DNA from: Niabella beijingensis
GTDB lineage: Bacteria; Bacteroidota; Bacteroidia; Chitinophagales; Chitinophagaceae
Direction of reading: 5' to 3'
DNA: 64,000 nt
Assembly: GCF_020034665.1 (NCBI RefSeq)
Contig: NZ_JAIQDI010000002.1
Span: forward strand, 2,356,001 to 2,420,000
The notes below the pieces were generated by a model. It saw nothing but the letters and a program-made list of their open reading frames with translations, ran no database searches and had not been told where the DNA came from. Position 1 is the stretch's first letter, and every line of letters begins with the position of its first letter. Position numbers and translations under genes: made by a program. This document shows positions 1 through 8,187 of the stretch, in pieces.

Positions 1-90
1 CAACGCTACATTGGTGATACGGGCATCTTCCTGCAGCAGCCGCAAAATGGCCAGGTCTGTTTCATCCAGGTTGATTTCAATTGTTTGCAT
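1..90 (-). CDS. Lrp/AsnC-family transcriptional regulator, N-terminal part (cut by window edge)
   Basis: Thirty N-terminal residues are visible, running off the left edge. They include LDETDLAILRLLQEDAR followed by TN, the typical opening of the Lrp/AsnC helix-turn-helix domain, where Leu-Asp-x-x-Asp leads into the first helix. Members of this family bind DNA as dimers or octamers and respond to amino acids through a C-terminal ligand domain that lies outside the window. The start is ATG at 90. A TAnnTTTG box ends only three bases upstream, and an inverted repeat that could be an autoregulatory operator lies at 102-141. Which amino acid it senses cannot be told. Confidence 0.85.
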   Translation of the reverse strand, partial: MQTIEINLDETDLAILRLLQEDARITNVAL

Positions 91-93
91 GAC

Positions 94-101
94 CAAATTT
101 A
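94..101 (-). promoter_or_regulatory. Bacteroidota -7 box for the Lrp-type gene
   Basis: The minus strand reads TAAATTTG, a match to TAnnTTTG, with only three bases before the ATG at 90. The transcript would then start at or next to the start codon. No clear -33 element is seen. Confidence 0.5.
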
Positions 102-141
102 AATAATATTCTGAATAAAAATAAATTTTCCGAATATTATT
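102..141. promoter_or_regulatory. Inverted repeat, candidate Lrp-type operator
   Basis: The arms AATAATATTC (102-111) and GAATATTATT (132-141) are perfect 10-bp complements with centres 30 bp apart, about three helical turns. A related half-site, AATAATTCTGAA, follows at 164-175. The repeat lies directly upstream of the Lrp-type gene and between it and the glutaminyl cyclase genes. AT-rich spaced palindromes suit Lrp-family binding. Binding itself is inferred. Confidence 0.5.
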
Positions 142-239
142 CTACAATCAGTTCTAAAAAAGACAATAATTCTGAACCAATAAGGACACAGCACGAACCG
201 GCTTTCGTTTTTCCTGCCCGTTTATTCTTTTAAGTTTGT

Positions 240-247
240 TATTTTTG
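240..247 (+). promoter_or_regulatory. -7 box of the first glutaminyl cyclase gene
   Basis: TATTTTTG matches TAnnTTTG; a second match, TAAGTTTG, lies at 231-238. Transcription would start near 253, leaving a leader of about 25 bases before the ATG at 278. Confidence 0.45.
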
Positions 248-277
248 CACCCGCCTGCGGGCCACAAACAAGTGATT

Positions 278-1114
278 ATGACAAAGCGTTTCCTTTTTTC
301 CTTACCAGTGATCGCAGCTGTGGTGTTAGCATCCTGCAATAGCAATGATACGAAAACACCAGCGACGCCTGTGGAACCTGGTACTGCCAGTACGGTTAAG
401 AACATCGGCATCTCCGTTATCAATACCTACCCGCACGACCCCGAATCCTTCACACAGGGTCTGGTGATCCATAAAGGCCAGCTTTATGAGGGAACCGGCG
501 GTGCTGACTATGCGCCCGAGGGAAGGGCTTCCGAACTCATAAAAGTAAACCTGCAAACCGGCAAAGCAGAAAAGACCCTAACGCTGGACAAAAAATATTT
601 TGGAGAAGGCATCACCATATTGCACGATACGGTATACCAGCTTACCTGGAGGGAAAAAGTGGTATTCGTCTATACCCTTCCCGACTTTAAGAAAGTAAAG
701 GAATTTCCAATCAATACGGAAGGCTGGGGCATTACAACAGATGGCAAGGAACTGATCGTAAGCGATGGTACCAGCAACCTGTATTATTATGATCCGGCCA
801 CCTTCCAGCTGTTGCGCACCCAATCGGTAACGGCAGACGGCGACTTCCTGGACTCTATCAATGAGCTGGAATTTATTGATGGCTTTATCTATGCCAATCA
901 ATGGAACCGTCCTTATATTTTTAAAATCGACCCCTCAAGCGGTTTGGCTGTAGGAAAAATTGACCTGAGCCCCATCTGGGACCGCTTGAAGAGCAGGGAT
1001 GCAAAGAATACCGAAAATGTTCCCAACGGTATTGCCTATGATCAGGATTCCAAAAAGATCTATATCACCGGGAAAAAATGGCCGGAGCTGTATGAGGTCC
1101 AGTTTGGGAATTAA
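278..1114 (+). CDS. Glutaminyl-peptide cyclotransferase, lipoprotein (copy 1)
   Basis: A 278-residue protein of the plant-type glutaminyl cyclase family (Glu_cyclase_2), a five-bladed beta-propeller that converts N-terminal Gln to pyroglutamate with loss of ammonia. It contains the family motifs FTQGLVIHKGQLYEGTG and YFGEGIT, and the late NGIAYD segment. The start at 278 (MTKRFLF) gives a clean lipoprotein signal with lipobox LASC and acceptor Cys20, so the protein is probably membrane-anchored in the periplasm; the longer frame from 236 would spoil the signal. A paralogue follows 47 bp downstream. Such enzymes could protect the N-termini of exported proteins from aminopeptidases, which is inference. 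Confidence 0.9.
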   Translation: MTKRFLFSLPVIAAVVLASCNSNDTKTPATPVEPGTASTVKNIGISVINTYPHDPESFTQGLVIHKGQLYEGTGGADYAPEGRASELIKVNLQTGKAEKTLTLDKKYFGEGITILHDTVYQLTWREKVVFVYTLPDFKKVKEFPINTEGWGITTDGKELIVSDGTSNLYYYDPATFQLLRTQSVTADGDFLDSINELEFIDGFIYANQWNRPYIFKIDPSSGLAVGKIDLSPIWDRLKSRDAKNTENVPNGIAYDQDSKKIYITGKKWPELYEVQFGN

Positions 1115-1161
1115 GGCTTTCGAGAATTAGGTGGAACTTTTTCTAAACTGCACGCGTATCA

Positions 1162-2010
1162 ATGATAAGACAGCTCCTTTCCTTGTTGACAACAGCGGTA
1201 TTGTTTCCGCTATTTTTTGTTTCCTGTACCTTTACAGATAAAGAGGAAAACAACACATCTCCGGATTCTCTCACCTCTGATGGAATAAAAAAAATTGACT
1301 TTTCTGTCATTCGTACACTACCACATGATACAACTTCCTTTACCCAGGGACTTATCGTTTATAAAGGCCGGATGTATGAAGGCACCGGCGGCAATGATTC
1401 AAACATTGTCAGCAGTAAACTATCCAGACTACTGGAGCTCGATATAAATAATGGGAAGATCCTGAGATCCCTGGATCTCGATAAAAAATATTTTGGAGAA
1501 GGCATCACAATCTTAAACGATACAATCTATCAGCTTACATGGACCGGGCATACAGTTTTCATTTATGATATGCACTTCAAAAAACTTAAAGAATCAACGA
1601 TCAATACTGAAGGCTGGGGACTGACCAACAACGGAAAAGAGCTTATCCTGAGTGACGGCACCAGTAATCTCTACTTCTATGAGCCACATACCTTCCGGCT
1701 GTTAAGAACCCTTCCGGTAATGTTAAACGACGATTTCCTTCATTCCATTAATGAGCTGGAATTTATTAATGGGGCAATATATGCCAACCAGTGGGGGCAA
1801 CCTTATATTTTTAAAATTGATCCGGCCAGCGGACGGGTAACCGGAAGGATTGACGTCACTCCCATCTGGGACAGGATCAAAAAAATCGCTCCGGAGCTCA
1901 ATCCACGGGATGATGTTCCCAACGGCATTGCCTATGATCAGGATTCCAAAAAGATCTATATCACCGGAAAAAAATGGCCGGAGCTGTATGAGGTCCGGTT
2001 TGGGAATTAA
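1162..2010 (+). CDS. Glutaminyl-peptide cyclotransferase, lipoprotein (copy 2)
   Basis: A 282-residue paralogue of the gene just upstream, with the same propeller motifs (FTQGLIVYKGRMYEGTG, YFGEGIT, NGIAYD) and its own lipobox VSC with Cys22. The first two thirds have clearly diverged, but the last 100 or so bases are almost identical to copy 1 (three differences between 1019-1121 and 1914-2016), which suggests recent gene conversion or an uneven selective constraint. No separate promoter box is visible in the 47-bp gap, so the two genes may be co-transcribed. The TAA stop shares the TTAA at 2007-2010 with the convergent methyltransferase stop. Confidence 0.9.
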   Translation: MIRQLLSLLTTAVLFPLFFVSCTFTDKEENNTSPDSLTSDGIKKIDFSVIRTLPHDTTSFTQGLIVYKGRMYEGTGGNDSNIVSSKLSRLLELDINNGKILRSLDLDKKYFGEGITILNDTIYQLTWTGHTVFIYDMHFKKLKESTINTEGWGLTNNGKELILSDGTSNLYFYEPHTFRLLRTLPVMLNDDFLHSINELEFINGAIYANQWGQPYIFKIDPASGRVTGRIDVTPIWDRIKKIAPELNPRDDVPNGIAYDQDSKKIYITGKKWPELYEVRFGN

Positions 2011-2906
2011 GGCTTCTTTTTAATTACATAGATCACCGAGCTGCATTCCTTTGTATTTCCCGCCGCATTAATATTGGATGCAAGTCCATGTAGTCCTGCG
2101 CCAACAAACCGGGTACTTCCGCTTTTATATTTGCTGCTGAGCAAACTCACATAAAAGCTGTCATACCACATCGGCAGCAGTTTTTCGATCCGGAACCCGT
2201 GTCGCTCCATCAACACCTGCATCGCCCGGGGAGAAAAATGGTACAGGTGGCGGGGCACATCATAGGCCGCCCAGTATTGCTGATAGGTTGCGGCATCGCG
2301 GCTGGTGTAATTCGGTACGGCAATAAACAATACCCCACCGGGTTTCAGTATTTCTTTAAGCCGGTTGATATAATCGTTCAATTCATGTACATGCTCCAGT
2401 ACATGCCATAGCGTCACTGCGTCAAACTGTGCTTTCTCCAGCCGGAACAACTCGTGCGAAGGACTTACCTCCAGCTGGTAAAGCTGTGCTGCCATCCGGC
2501 GGGCATCAGCATCCGGCTCCAGGCCGGTAACCTTCCATCCCCTGCCCTGCATGGTATTTAAAAAAGTACCGGTACCGCAACCCAGATCAAGCAGATGCCC
2601 TTTTTGCAGATGCGTATACTTTTCCACCAATGCTGCTTTTTGCTGCATCGTACGGCTGCGCACTTTCTGGTACATACGGCTTACCAGGCCTTTGCTGGTA
2701 TTGGAGTGCGAGATATAATCTTCCGACTTGTAATAGGGCCCGATCGCATCCTGGTCCGGCACATCCTGGGTAAAACGAAGTGTACAGGATCCGCATTCTA
2801 CTATCGGGAACAATTCCCCGCTTACCGTATAATCTTTTGCTGAAAAAACCGGCCGGATCTGCGTTCCTCCGCAAACCGGGCAGGCGGTGTAATGAACCTG
2901 GGACAT
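2007..2906 (-). CDS. Class I SAM-dependent methyltransferase with N-terminal zinc ribbon
   Basis: A 299-residue protein. Residues 9-12 (CPVC) and a second pair near 38-41 (CGSC) form a likely zinc ribbon. A Methyltransf_23-type SAM domain follows, with motif I LLDLGCGTGTFL and the post-motif segment VTLWHVLEHV. This architecture is common in sugar or O-antigen and small-molecule methyltransferases of Bacteroidota; the substrate cannot be read from the sequence. It starts nine bases after the Fe-S protein gene on the same strand, so the two are probably one transcript. It converges on the second glutaminyl cyclase, the two stop codons sharing TTAA. Confidence 0.85.
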   Translation of the reverse strand: MSQVHYTACPVCGGTQIRPVFSAKDYTVSGELFPIVECGSCTLRFTQDVPDQDAIGPYYKSEDYISHSNTSKGLVSRMYQKVRSRTMQQKAALVEKYTHLQKGHLLDLGCGTGTFLNTMQGRGWKVTGLEPDADARRMAAQLYQLEVSPSHELFRLEKAQFDAVTLWHVLEHVHELNDYINRLKEILKPGGVLFIAVPNYTSRDAATYQQYWAAYDVPRHLYHFSPRAMQVLMERHGFRIEKLLPMWYDSFYVSLLSSKYKSGSTRFVGAGLHGLASNINAAGNTKECSSVIYVIKKKP

Positions 2907-2915
2907 TCAATTAAT

Positions 2916-3266
2916 TTAGACGGCAAAACTGGTTCCGCACCCGCAGGTGCTGGAAGCATTGGGATTAGAAAAAGTAAATCCGCGGTTGTTCAATCCTTCC
3001 GACCAGTCAACCTCCATACCGGCCAGGTATATCTCATGTGCTTTATTGATGATACAGGGAATACCTGCCACCTCAAACATTTTGTCGTTGGACTCTTTTT
3101 TGTCAAACCCAAGCATATAACTCAGCCCCGAGCATCCGCCGCCCTTTACCCCCAGCCGGAGGTATTGATCTGCTTCAAAATCAGGGGCGCTCATCAGCTT
3201 TTTTATTTCCTTTATCGCACCATCGGTGAGCAGCACCGGTGCTTCTTCCACTACTCTGTTTTCCAT
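2916..3266 (-). CDS. HesB/IscA-family iron-sulfur cluster assembly accessory protein
   Basis: A 116-residue A-type Fe-S carrier. The three conserved cysteines are present: Cys45 in GGGCSGLSY, and Cys108 and Cys110 in the C-terminal CGCG motif. Such proteins receive clusters from scaffold systems and pass them to apo-proteins in the cytoplasm. Length and motif spacing are normal. It is the first gene of a two-gene unit with the methyltransferase; no isc or suf scaffold gene is near. Confidence 0.93.
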   Translation of the reverse strand: MENRVVEEAPVLLTDGAIKEIKKLMSAPDFEADQYLRLGVKGGGCSGLSYMLGFDKKESNDKMFEVAGIPCIINKAHEIYLAGMEVDWSEGLNNRGFTFSNPNASSTCGCGTSFAV

Positions 3267-3585
3267 TTTACAAAATTAATCATTTTATGGGCATGATGTG
3301 CAGGATCACCACAGAAGCGCTGAAACTCAGAAACTTTGGAGTTACACTTTTATCACAGAAGGCGAAAACATCCGACGCCGTCCCGCTGCGATCATTGCGG
3401 ATTCCTTGCGGGCACAGCGGCTAAATAGTACCCGCAAAGATGTTCCGCACCAGTTTTCCCCATTGAAATCATTACTAATGTTCAGTGTTTCAGCCCCTCA
3501 GCGGCCAATAATCGATAATTTTTTAACAGTGCTGCAACAATTCCTCAATTGTAATGTTAGTGTAAAATATGAGCAGGTTTTGGTG
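3267..3585. other. Non-coding stretch between divergent genes
   Basis: About 320 bases separate the divergent HesB-type and CcmE-type genes. On the minus strand TAATTTTG (3271-3278) is a -7 match four bases from the HesB start. Short frames here have no protein-like character. I see no structured RNA. Confidence 0.5.
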
Positions 3586-3593
3586 TACCTTTG
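3586..3593 (+). promoter_or_regulatory. -7 box of the cytochrome c maturation pair
   Basis: TACCTTTG matches TAnnTTTG perfectly. Transcription would start near 3599, giving a leader of about 17 bases before the ATG at 3616. The -33 region is weak. Confidence 0.5.
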
Positions 3594-3615
3594 CCAAAAT
3601 TTTTAAACCCCGGTA

Positions 3616-4068
3616 ATGAAAAAAATTCATATTATTCTTTTAGTATTGGTTGCAGCCGCCATCGCAGTGCTGGTGAGTTTTTTACAGACGACCACCACGT
3701 ATGATACGGTGGAAACGGCCAAATCCAAACCGGGCAAATTCGTTCATTTAATGGCCAAATGGGATAAAAGCGCGCCATTGGAATATGATGCGGTAAAAAA
3801 CCCCAATTATCTTGCATTTACGGCGGTTGACAGCCTGGGGCAGAAAATAAATGTGATCTATCACAACCCAAAACCCGAAAACTTTGAATTGAGTGAGCGC
3901 CTGGTAATGAAAGGCAAGTATAACGGTACCGTGTTTGAATGCCAGAGTATACAAACCAAATGTCCCAGTAAATACAAGGATCAGGACCCTTCCAAACATG
4001 TTCCCCAGGAAGACAGGAAGACCACATACAATAATATCCGGCCTGCCGCAATAGCGGATAAACAATAG
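3616..4068 (+). CDS. CcmE-like periplasmic heme chaperone with a CxxxY motif
   Basis: A 150-residue protein with one N-terminal membrane anchor (residues 4-22) and an OB-fold domain exposed to the periplasm, as in CcmE, which holds heme covalently for transfer to apocytochrome c. Classical CcmE binds heme through His in HxxxY. Here the matching segment reads CPSKY (Cys116 to Tyr120), i.e. the CxxxY variant reported for some archaea and deltaproteobacteria. A CcmF-like gene follows after six bases, which supports the assignment. No ccmABCD or ccmH is in view. Confidence 0.85.
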   Translation: MKKIHIILLVLVAAAIAVLVSFLQTTTTYDTVETAKSKPGKFVHLMAKWDKSAPLEYDAVKNPNYLAFTAVDSLGQKINVIYHNPKPENFELSERLVMKGKYNGTVFECQSIQTKCPSKYKDQDPSKHVPQEDRKTTYNNIRPAAIADKQ

Positions 4069-4074
4069 AAACGA

Positions 4075-6672
4075 ATGAATTATATTGGTGAGGAGTTACT
4101 GCCCGGACAAGTAGGACATTTTTTTATACTGATTTCCCTTGTTGCGTCGCTGGCAGCCAGTTTTGCTTATTTTAAAGCTACAAAAGTTAGTATCCCTGAA
4201 GACAGGAAAGCCTGGCTTAAACTGGCCCGTGGGGCCTTCTTTGTTGAAACCGCTGCTGTTTTTATCATCTTTGCGGCGCTGCTGCACATACTGTATCACC
4301 ATCTGTTCGAATACAAATATGCCTGGCAGCACAGCAGCCGGTCGCTGGAGCTGAAGTATATCCTGAGTGCCTTCTGGGAGGGCCAGGAAGGAAGTACCCT
4401 GCTCTGGACCATCTGGCACTGCATCCTCGGGCTTATTGTTATCAGAAAGGATAAAGAATGGGAAGCCCCGGTAATGATGATCGTAAGTTTTGCCCAGTTC
4501 TTCCTGGCCACCATGATCCTGGGTGTTTATATTTTTGATGTAAAGATCGGATCCAATCCTTTTATCCTTTTAAGGGACTCCGGAGTACTGGACAATGCGC
4601 CGGTAATGCACGTGAATTTCGATACGGCCAACCCCACCCGTCCGGATTATATGACCCTTATCAAGGATGGTAATGACCTGAATCCATTGCTGCAAAACTA
4701 CTGGATGACCATCCACCCCCCTGTGTTATTTCTCGGATTTGCCTCTACACTATTCCCCTTTGCTTATGCAATGGCAGGGCTGTGGACAGGCAAAACAAAA
4801 GAATGGGTCAGCAAAGGACTGCCCTGGGCGCTGTTCTCGGTTGCCATCTTCGGCCTGGGTATTATGATGGGCGCCAAATGGGCGTATGAATCATTAAACT
4901 TTGGCGGCTACTGGTCCTGGGACCCGGTGGAGAACGCCTCGCTGGTTCCGTGGCTGATCCTGGTGGCGGGTGTGCATACCCTGCTGGTGTTCAAACACAC
5001 GGGCTTTTCATTGAGGGCCACCTTCCTGTTCTTCGGACTGGAATTCCTGTTTGTATTATATTCTACCTTTCTTACCAAGAGCGGGGTCCTGGGTGAAGCA
5101 TCAGTGCATGCCTTTGCCGATATCGGCATGAATGGCCAGCTGTTTTTGTTTTTACTGGTATTTGTATGGGTAATGCCCTTTGTAGCGGCCACAACCAACC
5201 GTCAGCGGGCCATCATTGCCATCACGGCCACCGTACTTTCTATAGGCACTTATTTTCTTGCAGAAATCATCCCCGGATTTCCTTTATATGTGATCCTTGC
5301 AGGTATCATTACGTTTATCGTATTGATGAACCGGCAGGTACCGGCGGTAAAAAAAGAAGAAAGCGCCAGTTCCCGCGAATTCTGGATGTTTATCGGTGCC
5401 CTGGTATTATTCCTTTCCTCACTGATCATCATTTTCCAGACCTCCCTGCCCGTGTTCAACAAGCTTTATAAACTTAACACGGCCCCGGGAGAGAACAGTG
5501 AGTTCGCCTATAACCAGATCCAGGTGCTGGTGGCCATCATTATCGGTATCCTGACCGCCATCTCCCAGTATTTCCGGTATAAAAGCACACCCGGAAATAT
5601 CTTTTTAAAAAAGATCGCAGTGCCTACGTTGATCAGTGCACTTATTGCCACATTTGTTCTTGTGGTGATCAAGATCAATTACGACAAAGAAGGATTGGGT
5701 TTCCTGATCAATATCTGGATCGCATTGGTTGCAGGGATCTATGCCGTTGTGGCCAACATCAGCTATATGTTAACCAGTCTTAAAGGCAGCATTAAGAACA
5801 GCGGGGGCTCTATTGCACACTTCGGGTTCGGACTGGTACTGGTGGGCATCCTGTTGTCTGCCGGTAAAAAAGAAGTATTGTCGCACAATACCAGTGGTAT
5901 TTCTATCGATTTCGGGAAGGAAAGCAAAGAGATCTCGGGGGAAAATCTAACCCTTGTAAAAGGCGTGCCGATGAGCATGGGACAATACAAAGTGACCTAT
6001 GAAGGCGATTCTGCACACCCGAAGAAAGCACTTACTTATTTTAAGATTCATTTCAGATCTCCTTCAGACAGCTTTACGCTTTACCCCAACGCCTTCATCA
6101 ACTATAAAGGAAATGAGGGGCTGATGGCCAACCCTTCTGCAAGACATTACTGGGATCATGATGTATTTACGTATGTATCTGCATTGCCTGATCCTTCCAA
6201 GAATAAAGACACTGCGCAATTTGCCGTAGCCACTAAAAAAGTAGGTGATACGATCTTTTACAGCCGTGGATTCATCCTGCTGGAAAAGCTGGTAGGCAAG
6301 GACAACCTGCCGTTGCAGAACTTTGATAAGACCGACACCGGGTATACGGCTTCTTTAAAAGTACAGTCCATCGGTGGTCCCTCCTATCAATCGGACCTGC
6401 TGCTGATCAAAGGCAAGGGACAGGTGTTGTTCCAGTCTCAGGACACCGTGATGGCACAAAGCCTGGTGCTGCAGCTTAACGATGTCAGTAATGGTGTGGC
6501 AAAGATCGGTGTAAAAGAGTCGTCTGCGGTAATGGAATATGTAACCTTAAAGGCCTATAAGTTCCCCTATATCAACCTGCTCTGGGGCGGTGTGATCATT
6601 ACCGTGATCGGTACATTGATCAGTATGGCCCGGAGGCTGCGGCTGAACCGGGTTAGAAGGGCCGAGAGTTAG
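4075..6672 (+). CDS. ccmF: CcmF/CcsA-family cytochrome c heme lyase
   Basis: An 865-residue polytopic membrane protein. The tryptophan-rich WWD-type signature GGYWSWDPVENAS lies near residues 278-290, flanked by a dozen or more membrane helices, and a large soluble segment (about residues 610-830) precedes a final membrane helix. CcmF attaches heme from CcmE to CxxCH cysteines of apocytochromes on the periplasmic side. The size is typically larger than proteobacterial CcmF (about 650 residues), in keeping with Bacteroidota forms. It follows the CcmE-like gene closely and is surely co-transcribed with it. Confidence 0.92.
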   Translation: MNYIGEELLPGQVGHFFILISLVASLAASFAYFKATKVSIPEDRKAWLKLARGAFFVETAAVFIIFAALLHILYHHLFEYKYAWQHSSRSLELKYILSAFWEGQEGSTLLWTIWHCILGLIVIRKDKEWEAPVMMIVSFAQFFLATMILGVYIFDVKIGSNPFILLRDSGVLDNAPVMHVNFDTANPTRPDYMTLIKDGNDLNPLLQNYWMTIHPPVLFLGFASTLFPFAYAMAGLWTGKTKEWVSKGLPWALFSVAIFGLGIMMGAKWAYESLNFGGYWSWDPVENASLVPWLILVAGVHTLLVFKHTGFSLRATFLFFGLEFLFVLYSTFLTKSGVLGEASVHAFADIGMNGQLFLFLLVFVWVMPFVAATTNRQRAIIAITATVLSIGTYFLAEIIPGFPLYVILAGIITFIVLMNRQVPAVKKEESASSREFWMFIGALVLFLSSLIIIFQTSLPVFNKLYKLNTAPGENSEFAYNQIQVLVAIIIGILTAISQYFRYKSTPGNIFLKKIAVPTLISALIATFVLVVIKINYDKEGLGFLINIWIALVAGIYAVVANISYMLTSLKGSIKNSGGSIAHFGFGLVLVGILLSAGKKEVLSHNTSGISIDFGKESKEISGENLTLVKGVPMSMGQYKVTYEGDSAHPKKALTYFKIHFRSPSDSFTLYPNAFINYKGNEGLMANPSARHYWDHDVFTYVSALPDPSKNKDTAQFAVATKKVGDTIFYSRGFILLEKLVGKDNLPLQNFDKTDTGYTASLKVQSIGGPSYQSDLLLIKGKGQVLFQSQDTVMAQSLVLQLNDVSNGVAKIGVKESSAVMEYVTLKAYKFPYINLLWGGVIITVIGTLISMARRLRLNRVRRAES

Positions 6673-6805
6673 CTATCAGCTGTCGGCAAGCAGCTGTTAT
6701 AGCGTATACGCCCTTTGAAAAAAGTTGCCAGGTAATATGCCGCTCCCGCTCTCAATGCTTGTAGCTTAACTCCCGAACGCTCCCGACTGATTGCTCACAG
6801 CCAGC
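6672..6805. repeat. Intergenic AGCTATCAGC-type degenerate repeat
   Basis: The gap contains GCTATCAGCTGTCGGCAAGC followed by AGCTGTTATAGC, an imperfect hairpin, then further AGC-rich text (ccagcagctcaatgc). The same kind of sequence recurs at 21650-21705 and 46385-46525. It lies between convergent genes and may serve as a weak terminator. Confidence 0.4.
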
Positions 6806-6808
6806 AGC

Positions 6809-7558
6809 TCAATGCTGCAGCACCTCCGGCATGTATTGTTTGCTTTGTTCGATGGCATCCATGATCTGGCCGGTAATTTCCTGGGCCGAAGCATCATAGT
6901 CGATTTCCATAGGCGGTTTAAAGGTCACGGTCAGCAGCGTGCCTTTTCGTTTTAAGGTGATACCTGTTTTATTGAAGGCCCGGGAAAAGCCATTGATCAC
7001 CACTGGTATCACAATCGGTTTGTGGTGTTTGATGATCAGTGCGGTGCCTTTCCGCGCCGGGGCATAGGGAGTAGTGGTGCCCTGGGGAAATGTGATCACC
7101 CAGTTCTTATCCAGCGCCCGCTGTATCTTTCTTGTGTCCGAAGGATCCAGGCCGGTACGTTTTTCACCGCTGTTTTCATTCCAGGTACGCTTTACGGTAA
7201 GTCCGCCGGCCAGCAGAAACAACCGGCTGAGCCAGCTGCTTTTCATGGTTTGTTCTGCCGCTACGTAGTTCACCCTTGTATAAGGGTTCAGGAAATAATA
7301 GGGAAAACCCAGCCGGTCTTTCTTGCCCCATTTGTAAGCGGAAAGGATATGGAAAAAAGTGATCACATCCACAAAATAAGTCTGGTGATTACTTACAAAC
7401 AATACATTGTGGGAAGGCAGGTTTTTCAGGTGTTCCGTTCCCCTGATGCGGAGCTTATTTACGATTGCAATGCCGGGATAGGTAAATACGCCTACTGTAA
7501 AATGAACAAACTTCCTTACGATGTTAAAATTTCTTAAGCGGCTTCCCGGTTTGCTCAT
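6809..7558 (-). CDS. 1-acyl-sn-glycerol-3-phosphate acyltransferase (PlsC family)
   Basis: A 249-residue membrane-associated acyltransferase of phospholipid synthesis, which moves an acyl group to the sn-2 position of lysophosphatidate. Block I reads NHQTYFVD (His58), and block III reads FPQGTT where most homologues have FPEGTR. The Asp falls five residues after His58 rather than the usual four, so the charge relay may use a shifted Asp or a local bulge. The gene stands alone. A TACATTTG box lies on its strand at 7617-7624, implying a leader of about 50 bases. Confidence 0.85.
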   Translation of the reverse strand: MSKPGSRLRNFNIVRKFVHFTVGVFTYPGIAIVNKLRIRGTEHLKNLPSHNVLFVSNHQTYFVDVITFFHILSAYKWGKKDRLGFPYYFLNPYTRVNYVAAEQTMKSSWLSRLFLLAGGLTVKRTWNENSGEKRTGLDPSDTRKIQRALDKNWVITFPQGTTTPYAPARKGTALIIKHHKPIVIPVVINGFSRAFNKTGITLKRKGTLLTVTFKPPMEIDYDASAQEITGQIMDAIEQSKQYMPEVLQH

Positions 7559-7616
7559 ATTTCTAATTAAACGTTACTCAGATTTTTATTAAAATAGTTA
7601 CAGCCAGCGGCCGCAA

Positions 7617-7624
7617 CAAATGTA
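7617..7624 (-). promoter_or_regulatory. -7 box of the plsC-type gene
   Basis: TACATTTG on the minus strand matches TAnnTTTG, about 58 bases upstream of the start at 7558. Confidence 0.4.
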
Positions 7625-7713
7625 GCTGAATTTAATTTGTTTCGCTGCTGGTTCTTTAAAACGGCCGTTTCCGCACCTTTTGATCTCATTTCAGCCGGCG
7701 TTGCGGCAGCTTC

Positions 7714-7995
7714 TTAAAACAGGACGTCCCGGATCTCTTTTGTTTTTTCAAATACCGAACGGGCAAAAGGACAAAGCGGCATGATCTTCAGCTGCCGGTC
7801 CCGGGCAAATGCAACCGCCCGCATCAGCAGTTGCCTCCCGATCCCCTTTCCGGCAAAGGCCGGATCCACTTCTGTATGATCGATGATAAATTTTGTATCC
7901 CCGGCCCACACATAGGTCATTTCACCCGCAACCGTTTCATTACTCAGGGCCTTAAAAGCGCCTTTTTTTCCATCATCTTCCTGTATAATTTCCAT
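7714..7995 (-). CDS. Small GNAT-family N-acetyltransferase (YjdJ-like)
   Basis: A 93-residue protein of the short GCN5-related N-acetyltransferase type. It carries the acetyl-CoA loop as GKGIGRQLL after VDPAFA, preceded by the conserved EMTYVWAG and IIDHTEV strands. I chose the start at 7995 (MEIIQEDDGKKG) because homologues begin at this point; the frame is open to 8055, but the extra residues look unlike the family. The target is unknown; some members protect against damage by acetylating small molecules or proteins. Confidence 0.8.
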   Translation of the reverse strand: MEIIQEDDGKKGAFKALSNETVAGEMTYVWAGDTKFIIDHTEVDPAFAGKGIGRQLLMRAVAFARDRQLKIMPLCPFARSVFEKTKEIRDVLF

Positions 7996-8140
7996 GCTGT
8001 TGTTTTGAGCGTTACGATCCTTTAACCGTTCAACCATGTACATTCCGCAGCACATCTCCCTCCATCCCCTTTAGCTCCGGGGCCGGACCTCATGTATCTT
8101 ACATAAATATACTTAAAATATAATAACCCCCGGGCATTAA

Positions 8141-8167
8141 AAAACCCCGGTTTGAGACCGGGGTTTT
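8141..8167 (-). terminator. Intrinsic terminator after elongation factor G
   Basis: The arms AAAACCCCGG and CCGGGGTTTT form a perfect 10-bp stem with a seven-base loop. It lies 20 bases past the fusA stop on its strand. Confidence 0.9.
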
Positions 8168-8187
8168 AACGATATTAAAGCCCTGCA

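Noticed and set aside
2892..3296. A 134-codon plus-strand frame opposite the HesB-type gene
   Set aside because: It is fully antisense to a small gene with invariant cysteines.
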